34,259 bases of DNA from Clostridiales bacterium UBA3758 (GTDB lineage: Bacteria; Bacillota; Clostridia; Oscillospirales; Oscillospiraceae): contig DFGE01000031.1 of NCBI GenBank assembly GCA_002371675.1, positions 15,441-49,699 of the forward strand, given 5' to 3'. The notes under the pieces were generated by a model, which worked only from the letters and a program-made list of their open reading frames with translations, searched no databases and was not told where the DNA came from. Shown piece by piece: positions 1-7,603 of the stretch. Both the position numbers and the translations under genes were made by a program. The first letter of the stretch is position 1. Each line of letters starts with the position of its first letter.

Positions 1-46
1 TGGCTTTTCGCCATCTTATAATCATGATAAACAGGAGGGAGCCCCT
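1..46 (+). repeat. Portable leader module, copy 1 (cut by window edge)
   Basis: The sequence begins inside GGCTTTTCGCCAT, followed by a perfect TATAAT (17-22), ATCATGATAAACAGG and a Shine-Dalgarno AGGAGGG (about 33-40) before the ATG at 47. The same order recurs at 24538-24588 before the LacI gene and, diverged, at 28895-28944 before malF. The left half of the hairpin lies outside the window. No -35 box sits at normal spacing, so the TATAAT may or may not work as a promoter. Confidence 0.55.
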
Positions 47-1390
47 ATGATCATCACCACGAAATACGGAAAGCTCGAAGGCGTCAGGGAGCGCGGCTGC
101 ACGGTTTATAAGGGCGTGCCCTACGCCAAACCCCCGGTGGGGGCGCTGCGCTGGCGCAAGCCCCAGCCGCTTGACGCCTGGGAGGGCGTGCTGCACGCGG
201 ATCATTTTGGAAACAAGAGCGTCCAGTTCGGCAATCCCATGGACACCTTTTACAAGAAAGAGTTTTACAGCAATCCCGCCTTTGACCTGCCCATCAGCGA
301 GGACTGCCTCTATCTGAACATCTGGACGCCGGAAAAGCGGGCGGAGAAGCTGCCCGTGGCGATCTATGTCCACGGCGGCGCCTTTATGGGCGGGGCCGGC
401 AGCAATCTGCCCTTCGTCTGTGACGCGCTGGTGAAAACCGGGCTGATCGTTGTCACCGTCAACTATCGTCTTGGAGCGCTGGGCTTCCTGTGCCACCCGC
501 TGCTGGGCGTCCCCGGCGAAAACGAGGCCGGCGGCAATTTCGGCCTCTGGGACCAGCTTGCCGCGATCACCTGGGTCAAAGAGAACATAGCCTCCTTTGG
601 CGGCGATCCGGACAATATCAGCGTCTTTGGCCAGTCCGCCGGTGCCATGAGCCTGCAGGCGCTGGCTGTTGCGCCGCAGATGCGGGGCTTGGTGCAGCGG
701 ATGGCGCTGCAGAGCGGCGGCGGCTACCGCAACCCGCTGGGGGAATATCGCGCCATCGAAAAGGCGGAGACCTTCGGCGACGATGTGTTGGAGGCGCTGG
801 GCCTGCCGCGCGAGGCATGGAAAACAAGTGAAGAGGCCAGGAAAGAAGCCGTAAGAGCCCTGTGGGAGACGCCGGAAGAGGAGCTCCTGCCGGCGCTGGG
901 CAAAGCGGTCGGCATGGCCTTTATGCAGCGCAAGGGCATGCCCTATGTGCCGGTCGTTGACGGCGAGCTCATCACGGACGACGGCAATCGTCTCATCGAG
1001 CAGGGTAGCGCACTGCCAATCCCCTATCTTCTCGGCTGCAACGGAGACGATCTGACCGCCAGCAAGGAGGGACCCTCCCCGGAAAACAGCCCCATGCACA
1101 AGGCCAATATGGAGTACGCAAGGCGCATGGAGAAACCATGCTACGTCTATTACTTCGATCGGAAGCTGCCCGGCGATGAGGCCGGAGCCTTTCATTCGGC
1201 GGAGCTTTGGTATGTTTTCGGCAGTCTGGATTACTGCTGGCGCCCGCTGGAAGCGCACGATTTCGCGCTCTCCCAGGAGATGGTCGCCTATTGGAGCAAC
1301 TTCTTCAAAACCGGCGATCCCAACGGCGAGGGGCTTCCTCCCTGGCGCCCCTGCACAGACGCCGATCCCTTCTACGCGCTTCTGAAATAA
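47..1390 (+). CDS. Type-B carboxylesterase (alpha/beta hydrolase)
   Basis: This 447-residue carboxylesterase/lipase family protein is predicted to hydrolyse ester bonds, for example acyl or feruloyl groups on plant glycosides. The N-terminus GKLEG...YKGVPYAKPPVG is typical of the family. SEDCLYLNIW comes before the oxyanion-hole segment HGGAF, and the nucleophile elbow GQSAGA places the catalytic Ser at 197. His383 in AFHSAEL is the likely catalytic His, and an acidic residue in the NGDD segment is the likely third member. There is no signal peptide, so it should be cytosolic. The start is supported by AGGAGGG 6-8 nt upstream. It is somewhat shorter than usual (about 500 aa). The GH3 gene follows after 18 nt, which implies co-transcription. 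The substrate cannot be read from the sequence. Confidence 0.9.
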   Translation: MIITTKYGKLEGVRERGCTVYKGVPYAKPPVGALRWRKPQPLDAWEGVLHADHFGNKSVQFGNPMDTFYKKEFYSNPAFDLPISEDCLYLNIWTPEKRAEKLPVAIYVHGGAFMGGAGSNLPFVCDALVKTGLIVVTVNYRLGALGFLCHPLLGVPGENEAGGNFGLWDQLAAITWVKENIASFGGDPDNISVFGQSAGAMSLQALAVAPQMRGLVQRMALQSGGGYRNPLGEYRAIEKAETFGDDVLEALGLPREAWKTSEEARKEAVRALWETPEEELLPALGKAVGMAFMQRKGMPYVPVVDGELITDDGNRLIEQGSALPIPYLLGCNGDDLTASKEGPSPENSPMHKANMEYARRMEKPCYVYYFDRKLPGDEAGAFHSAELWYVFGSLDYCWRPLEAHDFALSQEMVAYWSNFFKTGDPNGEGLPPWRPCTDADPFYALLK

Positions 1391-1408
1391 AACCGGAGAG
1401 GTGCCACT

Positions 1409-3145
1409 ATGCTTGATCTGAAAGCAAAACCCTTCTGTCTGAACGAGGAGAATATCGCCTGGGTCCAGGATACCCTCGCCTCCATGACCCTGGAGCAGAA
1501 GGCCGGGCAGGTGTTCTGCCCCATGGGCTTTTCCGCGGATCCGGGCCTGCTGCATCACCTGATCTGTGATATTGGAGTTGGCGGAATGATGTACCGCCCC
1601 GGCTTTGCCGCCGAGATCCAGAACACCCACCGCCAGATCCAGTCCATGGCCAGGATCCCGCTGCTGCTGGCCGCCAATACCGAGCATGGCGGCGACGGCC
1701 TGGCCTTTGAGGGCACCAGCTTCGGTCAGCCCATGGCTGTCGCGGCGACGGATGATCCCGAAAACGCCTACCGTATGGGATATACCGCCTGCGCGGAGGG
1801 CGCGGCCCTTGGTCTCAACTGGAGCTTTGCCCCCATCGTGGACATCAATTATGAGTTCCACAATCCCATCACCAATGTGCGCACCTTCGGCTCTGATGTG
1901 GAGCGCGTGATCGCCTGCGGCAGCGCTTATATGCGCGCTGCGAAGGAAAACGGCGTGGCCGTCTCTATCAAGCACTTCCCGGGCGACGGCGTGGATGAGC
2001 GGGACCAGCACATCCTGACCAGCGTCAATTCCCTGAGCCGGGAAGAATGGGATGAGAGCTTCGGCAAGGTCTATTCCACGCTCATCGAGCAGGGAGCCGA
2101 GACGGTCATGGTCGGTCATATCGCGCTGCCCGCGTATGCATCCGCGGATGAGAAGTACCTGCCCGCCAGCCTTTCCCGCTCCATTATGACGGGTCTGCTG
2201 CGTGAGAAGCTGGGCTTCAACGGCCTCATCTCCACCGACGCCACGCCTATGGTGGGCTTCACCGCCGCCATGCCGCGCGAAAAGGCGATCCCCACGGCCA
2301 TTGCCGCCGGGGCAGACATGATCCTCTTCAACAAGGAACTGGAGGAGGATTACCGCTTCCTGCTGGCCGGGATCGAGAGCGGTATCTTGACCGTGGAGCG
2401 GTTGGACGAGGCCGTCACCCGCATCCTCGCGACCAAGGCCGCGATGCGTCTGCATGAAAAGCAGAAAACCGGCACACTGGTTCCGGGGCCGGAAGCCCTC
2501 TCCGTCGTAGGCTGCGAGAGGCACCGCGCCTGGGCGAAGGACGTCGCGGGCAAAGCCGTCACGCTGGTCAAGGACACGCAGGGGCTGCTGCCGATCTCCA
2601 GCGGGAAATACAAACGCGTCTATCTCAACGTGATCCAGAAGGACAATTCTCCGGAGAACCCCGTTGTTCAGAGCTGGAAAGAACTGTTCGAGAAAGAAGG
2701 CTTCGAGGTCACGGTGCGCGACAGGCGCGTCAGCATCTCGGCCATGGATTTTGCGAATATGCCCGGCATGAGCGACGAGAAGAAAGCGCTGATGCACGAG
2801 ATGTACCGCAGCGTCCATGAGGCGCGGGAGGCCTACGATCTCTATGTGTATATCTGCAACATGGAGAATGCCTCCAACAACACCACGCTGCGCCTCAACT
2901 GGAACGTGGCCTTCGGCCTTGGGGACGACGCGCCCTGGTTCGTGTCCGAGGTGCCGGCTCTGATGATCTCCACGGCTTACCCCTATCATCTCTTCGACGC
3001 GCCGATGCTCAAAACCTACATCAATGCCTATGCCGGGACGCCGGACTTCCGGGAAGCGATCATGGAGAAGCTCATGGGCCGCAGCGCCTTCACGGGCTTC
3101 AGTCCGGTGGATCCCTTCTGCGGCAGAGAGGAGCTTGCCTTATGA
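1409..3145 (+). CDS. GH3 family glycosidase or phosphorylase, NagZ-like catalytic dyad
   Basis: This 578-residue GH3 protein has a TIM barrel (about residues 15-350) and a C-terminal alpha/beta domain (about 390-575). The motif KHFPGDG...D-Q-H (188-201) carries the Asp199/His201 dyad typical of the beta-N-acetylglucosaminidase branch. The likely nucleophile is Asp277 in ISTDA. In this branch His replaces the usual Glu as acid/base, and some members are known to use phosphate instead of water. The stop overlaps the next ATG by 4 nt (ATGA), so it is coupled to a beta-phosphoglucomutase. That partner would suit a beta-sugar-1-phosphate product, which is an inference. There is no signal peptide. 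A GGAGAGG Shine-Dalgarno supports the start. An ordinary beta-glucosidase or hexosaminidase is the alternative. Confidence 0.88.
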   Translation: MLDLKAKPFCLNEENIAWVQDTLASMTLEQKAGQVFCPMGFSADPGLLHHLICDIGVGGMMYRPGFAAEIQNTHRQIQSMARIPLLLAANTEHGGDGLAFEGTSFGQPMAVAATDDPENAYRMGYTACAEGAALGLNWSFAPIVDINYEFHNPITNVRTFGSDVERVIACGSAYMRAAKENGVAVSIKHFPGDGVDERDQHILTSVNSLSREEWDESFGKVYSTLIEQGAETVMVGHIALPAYASADEKYLPASLSRSIMTGLLREKLGFNGLISTDATPMVGFTAAMPREKAIPTAIAAGADMILFNKELEEDYRFLLAGIESGILTVERLDEAVTRILATKAAMRLHEKQKTGTLVPGPEALSVVGCERHRAWAKDVAGKAVTLVKDTQGLLPISSGKYKRVYLNVIQKDNSPENPVVQSWKELFEKEGFEVTVRDRRVSISAMDFANMPGMSDEKKALMHEMYRSVHEAREAYDLYVYICNMENASNNTTLRLNWNVAFGLGDDAPWFVSEVPALMISTAYPYHLFDAPMLKTYINAYAGTPDFREAIMEKLMGRSAFTGFSPVDPFCGREELAL

Positions 3146-3780
3146 GAGAATTTGATGCGGTGATCTTTGACCTGGACGGGGTCATCTGCTATACGGACGA
3201 GTATCACTACCAGGCCTGGAAAGCCATGGCCGACAGCATCGGGGTGTATTTTGACCGGGAGATCAACAACCGTCTCCGGGGCGTGAGCCGCATGGCAAGC
3301 CTGGAGATCGTGCTGGAGAGGGCCGAGCGTAAATTCTCCCAGGCGGAAAAGGAAGTGCTGGCCGATCAGAAAAACGAGCTTTATAAAAAGCTGCTGGCCA
3401 ACATGTCTCCTTCCGAACTGAGCGACGAGGTCAAGTCTACCCTGGATGAGCTGCGAGGACGCGGCTATCTGCTGGCCATCGGCTCCTCGTCCAAAAACGC
3501 CCCTTTCATCCTGCGTCAGATCGGCCTGGGCGACTATTTCGATGCGGTGTCGGACGGGAACAACATCACCCACTCCAAGCCGGATCCGGAGGTGTTTGTA
3601 AAAGCGGCGGAAATGCTCTCCCTGCCTGCCGAGCGCTGCCTCGTGGTGGAGGACGCAGTTTCCGGGGCCGAGGCTGCGCATCGCGGCGGCATGCAGGCCG
3701 CCTGCGTGGGCGACGCGTCCCGAGCAGGAGCGGGAGACTATAACATGAAGTCCGTGAAGGATTTATTGGAGATTCTGTGA
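3142..3780 (+). CDS. pgmB: Beta-phosphoglucomutase-like HAD phosphatase
   Basis: This 212-residue HAD superfamily protein with a beta-PGM-type cap is predicted to interconvert beta-D-glucose 1-phosphate and glucose 6-phosphate. FDLDGV supplies nucleophile Asp10 and acid/base Asp12. The cap carries RGVSR, the motif that reads substrate in beta-PGMs. GSSSKN is motif II, SKPDPEVF gives Lys146 and VVEDA gives Glu170/Asp171 for magnesium. The length matches the family. It overlaps the upstream GH3 by 4 nt and the downstream GH78-like gene by 1 nt (TGATG), so the three are translationally coupled. No GH65 phosphorylase, the usual source of beta-glucose 1-phosphate, is in the window; the adjacent GH3 is the candidate source. 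A general sugar-phosphate phosphatase is less likely because of the RGVSR cap motif. Confidence 0.9.
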   Translation: MREFDAVIFDLDGVICYTDEYHYQAWKAMADSIGVYFDREINNRLRGVSRMASLEIVLERAERKFSQAEKEVLADQKNELYKKLLANMSPSELSDEVKSTLDELRGRGYLLAIGSSSKNAPFILRQIGLGDYFDAVSDGNNITHSKPDPEVFVKAAEMLSLPAERCLVVEDAVSGAEAAHRGGMQAACVGDASRAGAGDYNMKSVKDLLEIL

Positions 3781-5237
3781 TGGAGCGTAATGAGACCTTT
3801 CTGCAGAAAGCCGAGGAGCTGAAGCCGACGCTGCATACGCGCCGTGTGTCCGCTTTGGGCAGCAAGACGCCGCTGAAAAAGGGCGGCAGTCTGACGCTGG
3901 ACTTTGGCGAGCACCTGGTCGGCACGGTGACGATCCGGCTCGCCTTTGTCGGCAGTCACCCGGACGCGCCGGCCTGGCTGCGGCTGAAATTTGCTGAGCG
4001 GGAGCAGGAGCTTTCGGAAAACGTGGAGGATTACCACGGCTGGATCAGCGCATCCTGGGTGCAGCAGGAGCAGATCCATGTGGATGTGCTGCCCTGTGAA
4101 GTGCGCCTCGAGCGGCGTTACGCTTTTCGCTATGTGCAGCTTGAAGTACTGGATATCTCCGGTAAATATGATCTCGTGGTGAAGGGTGCGGACTGCGAGG
4201 CGGTCTCCTCCGCCGACGAGGCGGCGCTGCTTCCCTATGAGACGGAAGACGCATTTCTCAGGCAGATCGACGCAGTGGCCTGCAAGACCCTGCACGAGTG
4301 CATGCAGCTGGTGTTTGAGGACGGCCCCAAGCGGGATCGCCGCCTTTGGATGGGCGATCTGCGCCTGCAGGCACTGGCAAATTACCAGAGCTACCGGAAC
4401 CATGATCTGGTCAAACGCTGCCTGTATCTCTTCGCCGGGAGCACGCTGCCCGGCGGCCGTGTGGGCGCGGGACTGTTTCTGGAGCCGGAGATCGAGGTGG
4501 ATGACACCGCCATGTTCGACTATTCGCTCCTCTACGTTCCCACGCTGCTGGATTATTATGAGACTACCGGCGACCGGGAGACGCTCACAGAGTTGTGGCC
4601 CACGGCCTGGCGACAGATCGAACTGGCACAGGATCATTTTGACGGGCGGGGACTCGTCCGGGATTCCGATGTGCGGGGCTGGTGCTTTGTGGACTGGAAT
4701 CTCGCGCTGAACAAGCAGGCCGGCGCCCAGGGCATTTACCTGTACTGTCTGCGTGCGGCCGAAAAGATCGCGGAGATTTTGGACGACGCGGAAAAGAGCG
4801 CCTGGATCAAAGCGGATTATGAAAAGAAAAAGCGGGCTGCTCTCGACGGCCTGTATGATGCGGCGCAGGGATTGTTTGTCAGCGGAGCGGAGAAGCAGGT
4901 CTCCTGGGCAAGCCAGATCTGGATGGTGCTGGGCGGCGTCTGCGGCGGAGATGTGCTGCACCGCGTGGAGAAAGCGGAAGCGGTGACAATGGTCACACCC
5001 TATCTCTACCACCACTACGTTCAGGCCCTGCTTGATGTGGGTGAAAAGGAGAAGGCGCTTCAAGTCCTCACCGAGTACTGGGGCGGCATGGTGAAGGAAG
5101 GCGCAGATACCTTCTGGGAGCTCTACGACCCTGCCGATCCCAACGCTTCACCCTACGGCGGCACCATTGTCAACAGCTACTGCCACGCCTGGAGCTGCGC
5201 CCCCGCCTATTTTCTGAGGAAGTATTTTTCGAAATAA
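3780..5237 (+). CDS. GH78-like alpha-L-rhamnosidase-related protein
   Basis: This 485-residue protein has an N-terminal beta-sandwich (about 1-150) and an (alpha/alpha)6 barrel ending in SYCHAWSCAPAYFL, a typical GH78 C-terminal signature. The catalytic-loop equivalent reads DGPKRDRRLWMGD (Asp181 to Asp193). Canonical GH78 enzymes have DCPxRxERxGWxGD, so the Glu normally placed there is Arg and one Gly is missing. This variant appears consistent within a subgroup usually annotated as sugar hydrolase, so activity or linkage may differ. There is no signal peptide, and it is shorter than most GH78 enzymes, which carry extra beta domains. The ATG at 3780 was chosen over an overlapping GTG at 3777; both are plausible. 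It is the last intact gene of the 47-5237 operon. Confidence 0.78.
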   Translation: MERNETFLQKAEELKPTLHTRRVSALGSKTPLKKGGSLTLDFGEHLVGTVTIRLAFVGSHPDAPAWLRLKFAEREQELSENVEDYHGWISASWVQQEQIHVDVLPCEVRLERRYAFRYVQLEVLDISGKYDLVVKGADCEAVSSADEAALLPYETEDAFLRQIDAVACKTLHECMQLVFEDGPKRDRRLWMGDLRLQALANYQSYRNHDLVKRCLYLFAGSTLPGGRVGAGLFLEPEIEVDDTAMFDYSLLYVPTLLDYYETTGDRETLTELWPTAWRQIELAQDHFDGRGLVRDSDVRGWCFVDWNLALNKQAGAQGIYLYCLRAAEKIAEILDDAEKSAWIKADYEKKKRAALDGLYDAAQGLFVSGAEKQVSWASQIWMVLGGVCGGDVLHRVEKAEAVTMVTPYLYHHYVQALLDVGEKEKALQVLTEYWGGMVKEGADTFWELYDPADPNASPYGGTIVNSYCHAWSCAPAYFLRKYFSK

Positions 5238-5537
5238 AGGCGTATCTGTCGACATCGACGCATACTCTGCGCGGCGGTTGGCTGGAAGTATTTTGACTTC
5301 GTCTCCGCAAGCCTGCTGGCTCTGGAGCTGCGGGGGAGATTTTCCGGTACGATCACCGTTTCCCACGACCCGGCGGGGCAGCTCCCCATCGGGGAAATGG
5401 AGCTGGAGATGGAGAGTGACATCTGGCGGATGGTCCTGATCCCCATCACGCCGATGAAGGGAAAGCAGCCGCTCTACCTTCGCTTTGTCGGGGACGGATC
5501 GGCGGAATTCAAATCGTTTTGCTTTTTTGAAGATTGA
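5238..5537 (+). pseudogene. Remnant of a CBM6-like C-terminal domain
   Basis: From about 5277 to the TGA at 5535-5537 an open frame has no start codon of its own. It encodes GWKYFDFVSA, then a beta-sandwich pattern with FSGTITV, then PLYLRFVGDG and FKSFCFFED. This resembles the end of carbohydrate-binding module family 6 domains found behind GH43-type enzymes. The stretch 5248-5280 reads better in another frame (VDIDAYSARRL), suggesting a frameshift. The remnant is in the same frame as the GH78-like gene, separated from it by that gene's TAA. It could be a decayed tail of that gene or, more likely, the 3' end of a deleted glycosidase gene. Confidence 0.6.
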
Positions 5538-5542
5538 CGAAA

Positions 5543-5584
5543 GCAGCGGGCAGAGTCGGGAGTGTTCCCAGCTCTGCCCTCTGC
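5543..5584 (+). terminator. Putative terminator after the GH78 operon
   Basis: The arms GGGCAGAG and CTCTGCCC, with outer GCAG/CTGC and an inner GGGA/TCCC, form a stem-loop right after the CBM6 remnant. The following U-run is poor (TTGTCAT), so termination may be inefficient. The hairpin abuts the R1 repeat that begins at 5585. Confidence 0.5.
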
Positions 5585-5765
5585 TTGTCATACTGAGGCT
5601 CTATATTTGGTAGTAAATCGGTAGTAAAAATCAGACTGTACCGTGGTTTTTCGTGGTGAAACGGCGCAAAAGGGGGCCGGTTTGTGCCCTGCCGTGGCAC
5701 ACAAAAAGTATCTTGGTCAAATGCGATCAGCCTCCTGAAAAGCCGTATTCTGCCCCGATTTGCAG
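5585..5765. repeat. Dispersed repeat R1, empty-site copy (181 bp)
   Basis: This 181-bp segment is closely repeated at 23523-23865, where it is interrupted by the 159-bp MITE plus a 3-bp duplication; removing those leaves the same 181 bp. It contains a doubled GGTAGTAAA motif. On the minus strand there is a good Shine-Dalgarno (AGGAGG) followed by TTG-initiated LTKILFVCHGRAQTGP. That resembles, in register, a degraded start of a low-molecular-weight protein-tyrosine phosphatase (family motif CHGNICRSP). The frame stops after about 29 codons and is broken in the other copy, so it is not annotated as a gene. Confidence 0.75.
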
Positions 5766-5937
5766 CCCATTTGCCGGGCAGAAAAAGCTGTTAATAATCT
5801 GTGACTTAAGTTACGGAAAAAGCAAAATACGGCAAAATGCGGCAAGTCAAAGCCGTCAATGGCAGTCAAATGGCAGTAAAACTGAGGGGTTCTTACTACC
5901 GTGGGGTGAAGGGGAAGGCGAGGAGATAATCCGGAAT
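5766..5937. other. Intergenic stretch with no recognised gene
   Basis: This AT-richer spacer lies between repeat R1 and the convergent GNAT gene. It holds several imperfect copies of CGGCAAA/GGCAGTCAAA-type words and a further TTACTACC motif like those inside R1. It may be a diverged continuation of that repeat. I see no coding signal or terminator that I would defend. Confidence 0.4.
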
Positions 5938-6378
5938 TTATGCTAGTGAGAGTTCAATCTCATTCAGCCTATCTGTGATTGCGTGAATTCTGCCCGTTTC
6001 CTGGAATCCCATTTTGTGATACAAGCGTTTTGCATTCGTATTGTTTTCGAGGATCCATAGAGTGGGGGTGTCGGTGCATTGCTCAATAGCGAATTGCAGC
6101 AACGTCGTTCCATAGCCCATATTCTGTTTATCCGGGAGAATATAAAGGTCTTCAATCAGGCCATCTTTGACCGAAACAATGCCAATCGGTTCATCTTCAA
6201 CCAGCATATAGAATTTGCTTCCACGGTTCAATTTATTTAGCAGATATCCCTGTTGCCTTTCAGGCGTGTGCATCTCGATAAAATCAGGCGCACAGAATGA
6301 ACGATGTGATTCTCGCCAAGAGATTGCGTGTACAATTGCGGCTTGAAACGAGTTCGCTTTATCTACTGCAATAATCAC
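5938..6378 (-). CDS. GNAT family N-acetyltransferase
   Basis: This 146-residue GCN5-related acetyltransferase transfers acetyl from acetyl-CoA to an amine of unknown identity. The acetyl-CoA loop is QNMGYGTT in the pattern Q-x-x-G-Y/F-G, followed by LLQFAIEQ. The C-terminal motif NTNAKRLYHKMGFQETG is classic for the family. The start is taken as the GTG at 6378, because GGAGG lies 5 nt upstream of it; a GTG four codons earlier would place that Shine-Dalgarno inside the coding sequence. The gene is visibly AT-richer than its neighbours and lies among repeats, suggesting transfer. It has its own promoter (6443-6471). The substrate cannot be inferred. Confidence 0.88.
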   Translation of the reverse strand: MIIAVDKANSFQAAIVHAISWRESHRSFCAPDFIEMHTPERQQGYLLNKLNRGSKFYMLVEDEPIGIVSVKDGLIEDLYILPDKQNMGYGTTLLQFAIEQCTDTPTLWILENNTNAKRLYHKMGFQETGRIHAITDRLNEIELSLA

Positions 6379-6442
6379 GTTTTCCTCCACAAATCTCAGC
6401 TCGTCGGGATCTTCCCGTCACACCCGCAAAATTTAGTAGTTT

Positions 6443-6471
6443 ATTATACCTCATATCGGCGGATTTTTCCA
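6443..6471 (-). promoter_or_regulatory. Promoter of the GNAT gene
   Basis: On the minus strand, TGGAAA (6466-6471, 4 of 6 to consensus) and a perfect TATAAT (6443-6448) are separated by 17 nt. They lie about 65 nt upstream of the GTG start. Good spacing and a perfect -10 make this credible. Confidence 0.6.
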
Positions 6472-6487
6472 CTATAACTTTGCCTCT

Positions 6488-6682
6488 GCGTCCGCTGAAT
6501 GCGGACGCGCAGACAAATGTCTGCGACTGCGGCTTGAAGAGCCGCAGCCAGAGCCTCCGTTGCAATTGCATCCCCGAATGCGCAAAGGCGCATTTGCTGA
6601 AAAGATGGCCTTTTCAGCAGCGGCATTCGCCGCCGGGGGAAGCAATTATAAAAAATCGGCGCTCCGCAGCTCGCAGAGTGCC
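6488..6682. repeat. Hairpin chain A (about seven consecutive stem-loops)
   Basis: Back-to-back stem-loops fill most of 195 bp: 6488-6508 (8-bp stem, GCGTCCGC), 6509-6524 (7 bp), 6527-6547 (8 bp, CTGCGGCT), 6577-6594 (7 bp, AATGCGC), 6595-6619 (10 bp, TGCTGAAAAG), 6620-6633 (5 bp) and 6658-6682 (10 bp with G-U pairs). The stems differ in sequence, so this is a string of distinct palindromes and not a tandem repeat. There is no coding frame. It lies between the divergently placed GNAT promoter and the 3' end of the hemolysin III gene. Confidence 0.75.
6649..6682 (-). terminator. Rho-independent-type terminator, repeated sequence (copy 1)
   Basis: Read on the minus strand, a 10-bp stem with a 5-nt loop is followed by GATTTTTT, about 170 nt past the hemolysin III stop. 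The stem-loop core (GCAGCTCGCAGAGTGCC on the plus strand) is shared with a second terminator at 8500-8532, so it is part of a dispersed family. Confidence 0.6.
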
Positions 6683-6850
6683 TTGCTGGTTTCGTGGTTA
6701 GACGGCTTTGAACAGTTTCTGTGTGTATCTGTGACTTACCAGCGATCTTTTCTTACTCTTTGGGGGCATTCTTGGTCTTCATGCGGAAGAGGTCCACAGG
6801 CCGATTGTTTCTGCTTGCATGGCAGCATGCAGGAGCCACTCGGCGTTCCG
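6683..6850. other. Spacer downstream of hemolysin III, no gene recognised
   Basis: A minus-strand frame running on from within the hemolysin gene ends in RPVDLFRMKTKNAPKE at about 6753. It has no start or Shine-Dalgarno of its own and overlaps the real gene in another frame, so I do not call it. Confidence 0.4.
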
Positions 6851-7507
6851 CTACAAGAGGTACTTGTAGATCGCCCAGAAATGGCAGAATGTTCCCAGCA
6901 GACAGAAAACATGAAAAACCGAGTGATAGTATTTCCGGTTTTTTCCGATCCCGTAGAGAATCGCCCCAATGGTATACATCGCGCCGCCTGCAATCATCCA
7001 AATCAGGCCCTGCAGCCCGGCGGATGCTCTCAGATTGCAGACACCCATCAGAATGGACCAGCCGCTCAGCAGTTGACAGATCACGGCCGCAAGCTGATAC
7101 CGTTCCAGATCAAGCACAGTAAACACAATTCCCAACGCCGTGAAAAAAGCTACCAGCCCGAACAAAAGCCAGCCCCGTACTCCTGAGACGCCCAGCAATG
7201 AAGCCGGGATATAGGTACCGAACACCAGGAGGAAAACACTGCAGTGATCCAACACGCGCAGTACCTTCTTTCCTCTCAGCCCGGGAGACAGCGCATGGTA
7301 GACGCAGGATATGGTATACAGAAATATCATGCTCGTGCCGAATATCGCCGCTGTTGTCACCTCCAGAGCGTTGCGAGCCCGGATCAGCATCAACACCAGC
7401 GCTGCAACAGAAAGAAGGGCACCGAGTCCGTGCGAAATAGCGTTAAACAGTTCTTCTTCCAGACTGTAGGACGGGATCGATATTTCCTTTTTCTTTCTCT
7501 CAGCCAT
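6851..7507 (-). CDS. Hemolysin III / PAQR family membrane protein
   Basis: This 218-residue, seven-helix integral membrane protein belongs to the YqfA/HlyIII (PAQR) family. Early E-x-x-NAISH, then SCVYHAL, and C-terminal HSVFHVF...HFW supply the conserved Ser/His/Asp-type residues that bind a metal in PAQR proteins. It lacks a signal peptide, as usual. The ATG at 7507 is chosen because GGAGAG lies 7 nt upstream; a TTG eleven codons earlier has no Shine-Dalgarno. The bacterial function is poorly defined (membrane stress or lipid-hydrolase-like activity has been proposed), and the name hemolysin should not be taken literally. Confidence 0.88.
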   Translation of the reverse strand: MAERKKKEISIPSYSLEEELFNAISHGLGALLSVAALVLMLIRARNALEVTTAAIFGTSMIFLYTISCVYHALSPGLRGKKVLRVLDHCSVFLLVFGTYIPASLLGVSGVRGWLLFGLVAFFTALGIVFTVLDLERYQLAAVICQLLSGWSILMGVCNLRASAGLQGLIWMIAGGAMYTIGAILYGIGKNRKYYHSVFHVFCLLGTFCHFWAIYKYLL

Positions 7508-7547
7508 GACAGCTCTCCGATATTCAGAAGATCGTTTCAAACGCAGA

Positions 7548-7574
7548 GCCGGGAGACTGTTTGAGCCTCCCGGC
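7548..7574 (-). terminator. Stem-loop after the resolvase-like gene
   Basis: The arms GCCGGGAG and CTCCCGGC enclose an 11-nt loop in the 96-bp gap between the resolvase-like gene and hemolysin III. No clear U-run follows on the minus strand, so it may be a weak terminator or a processing hairpin. Confidence 0.4.
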
Positions 7575-7603
7575 AGATTTCGTGTCCGGAATATGGCAGC
7601 GGT

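Noticed and set aside
5653..5946. 97-codon plus-strand frame
   Set aside because: It lies mostly inside repeat R1 and AT-rich spacer, has no ribosome binding site and is not conserved in the second R1 copy.
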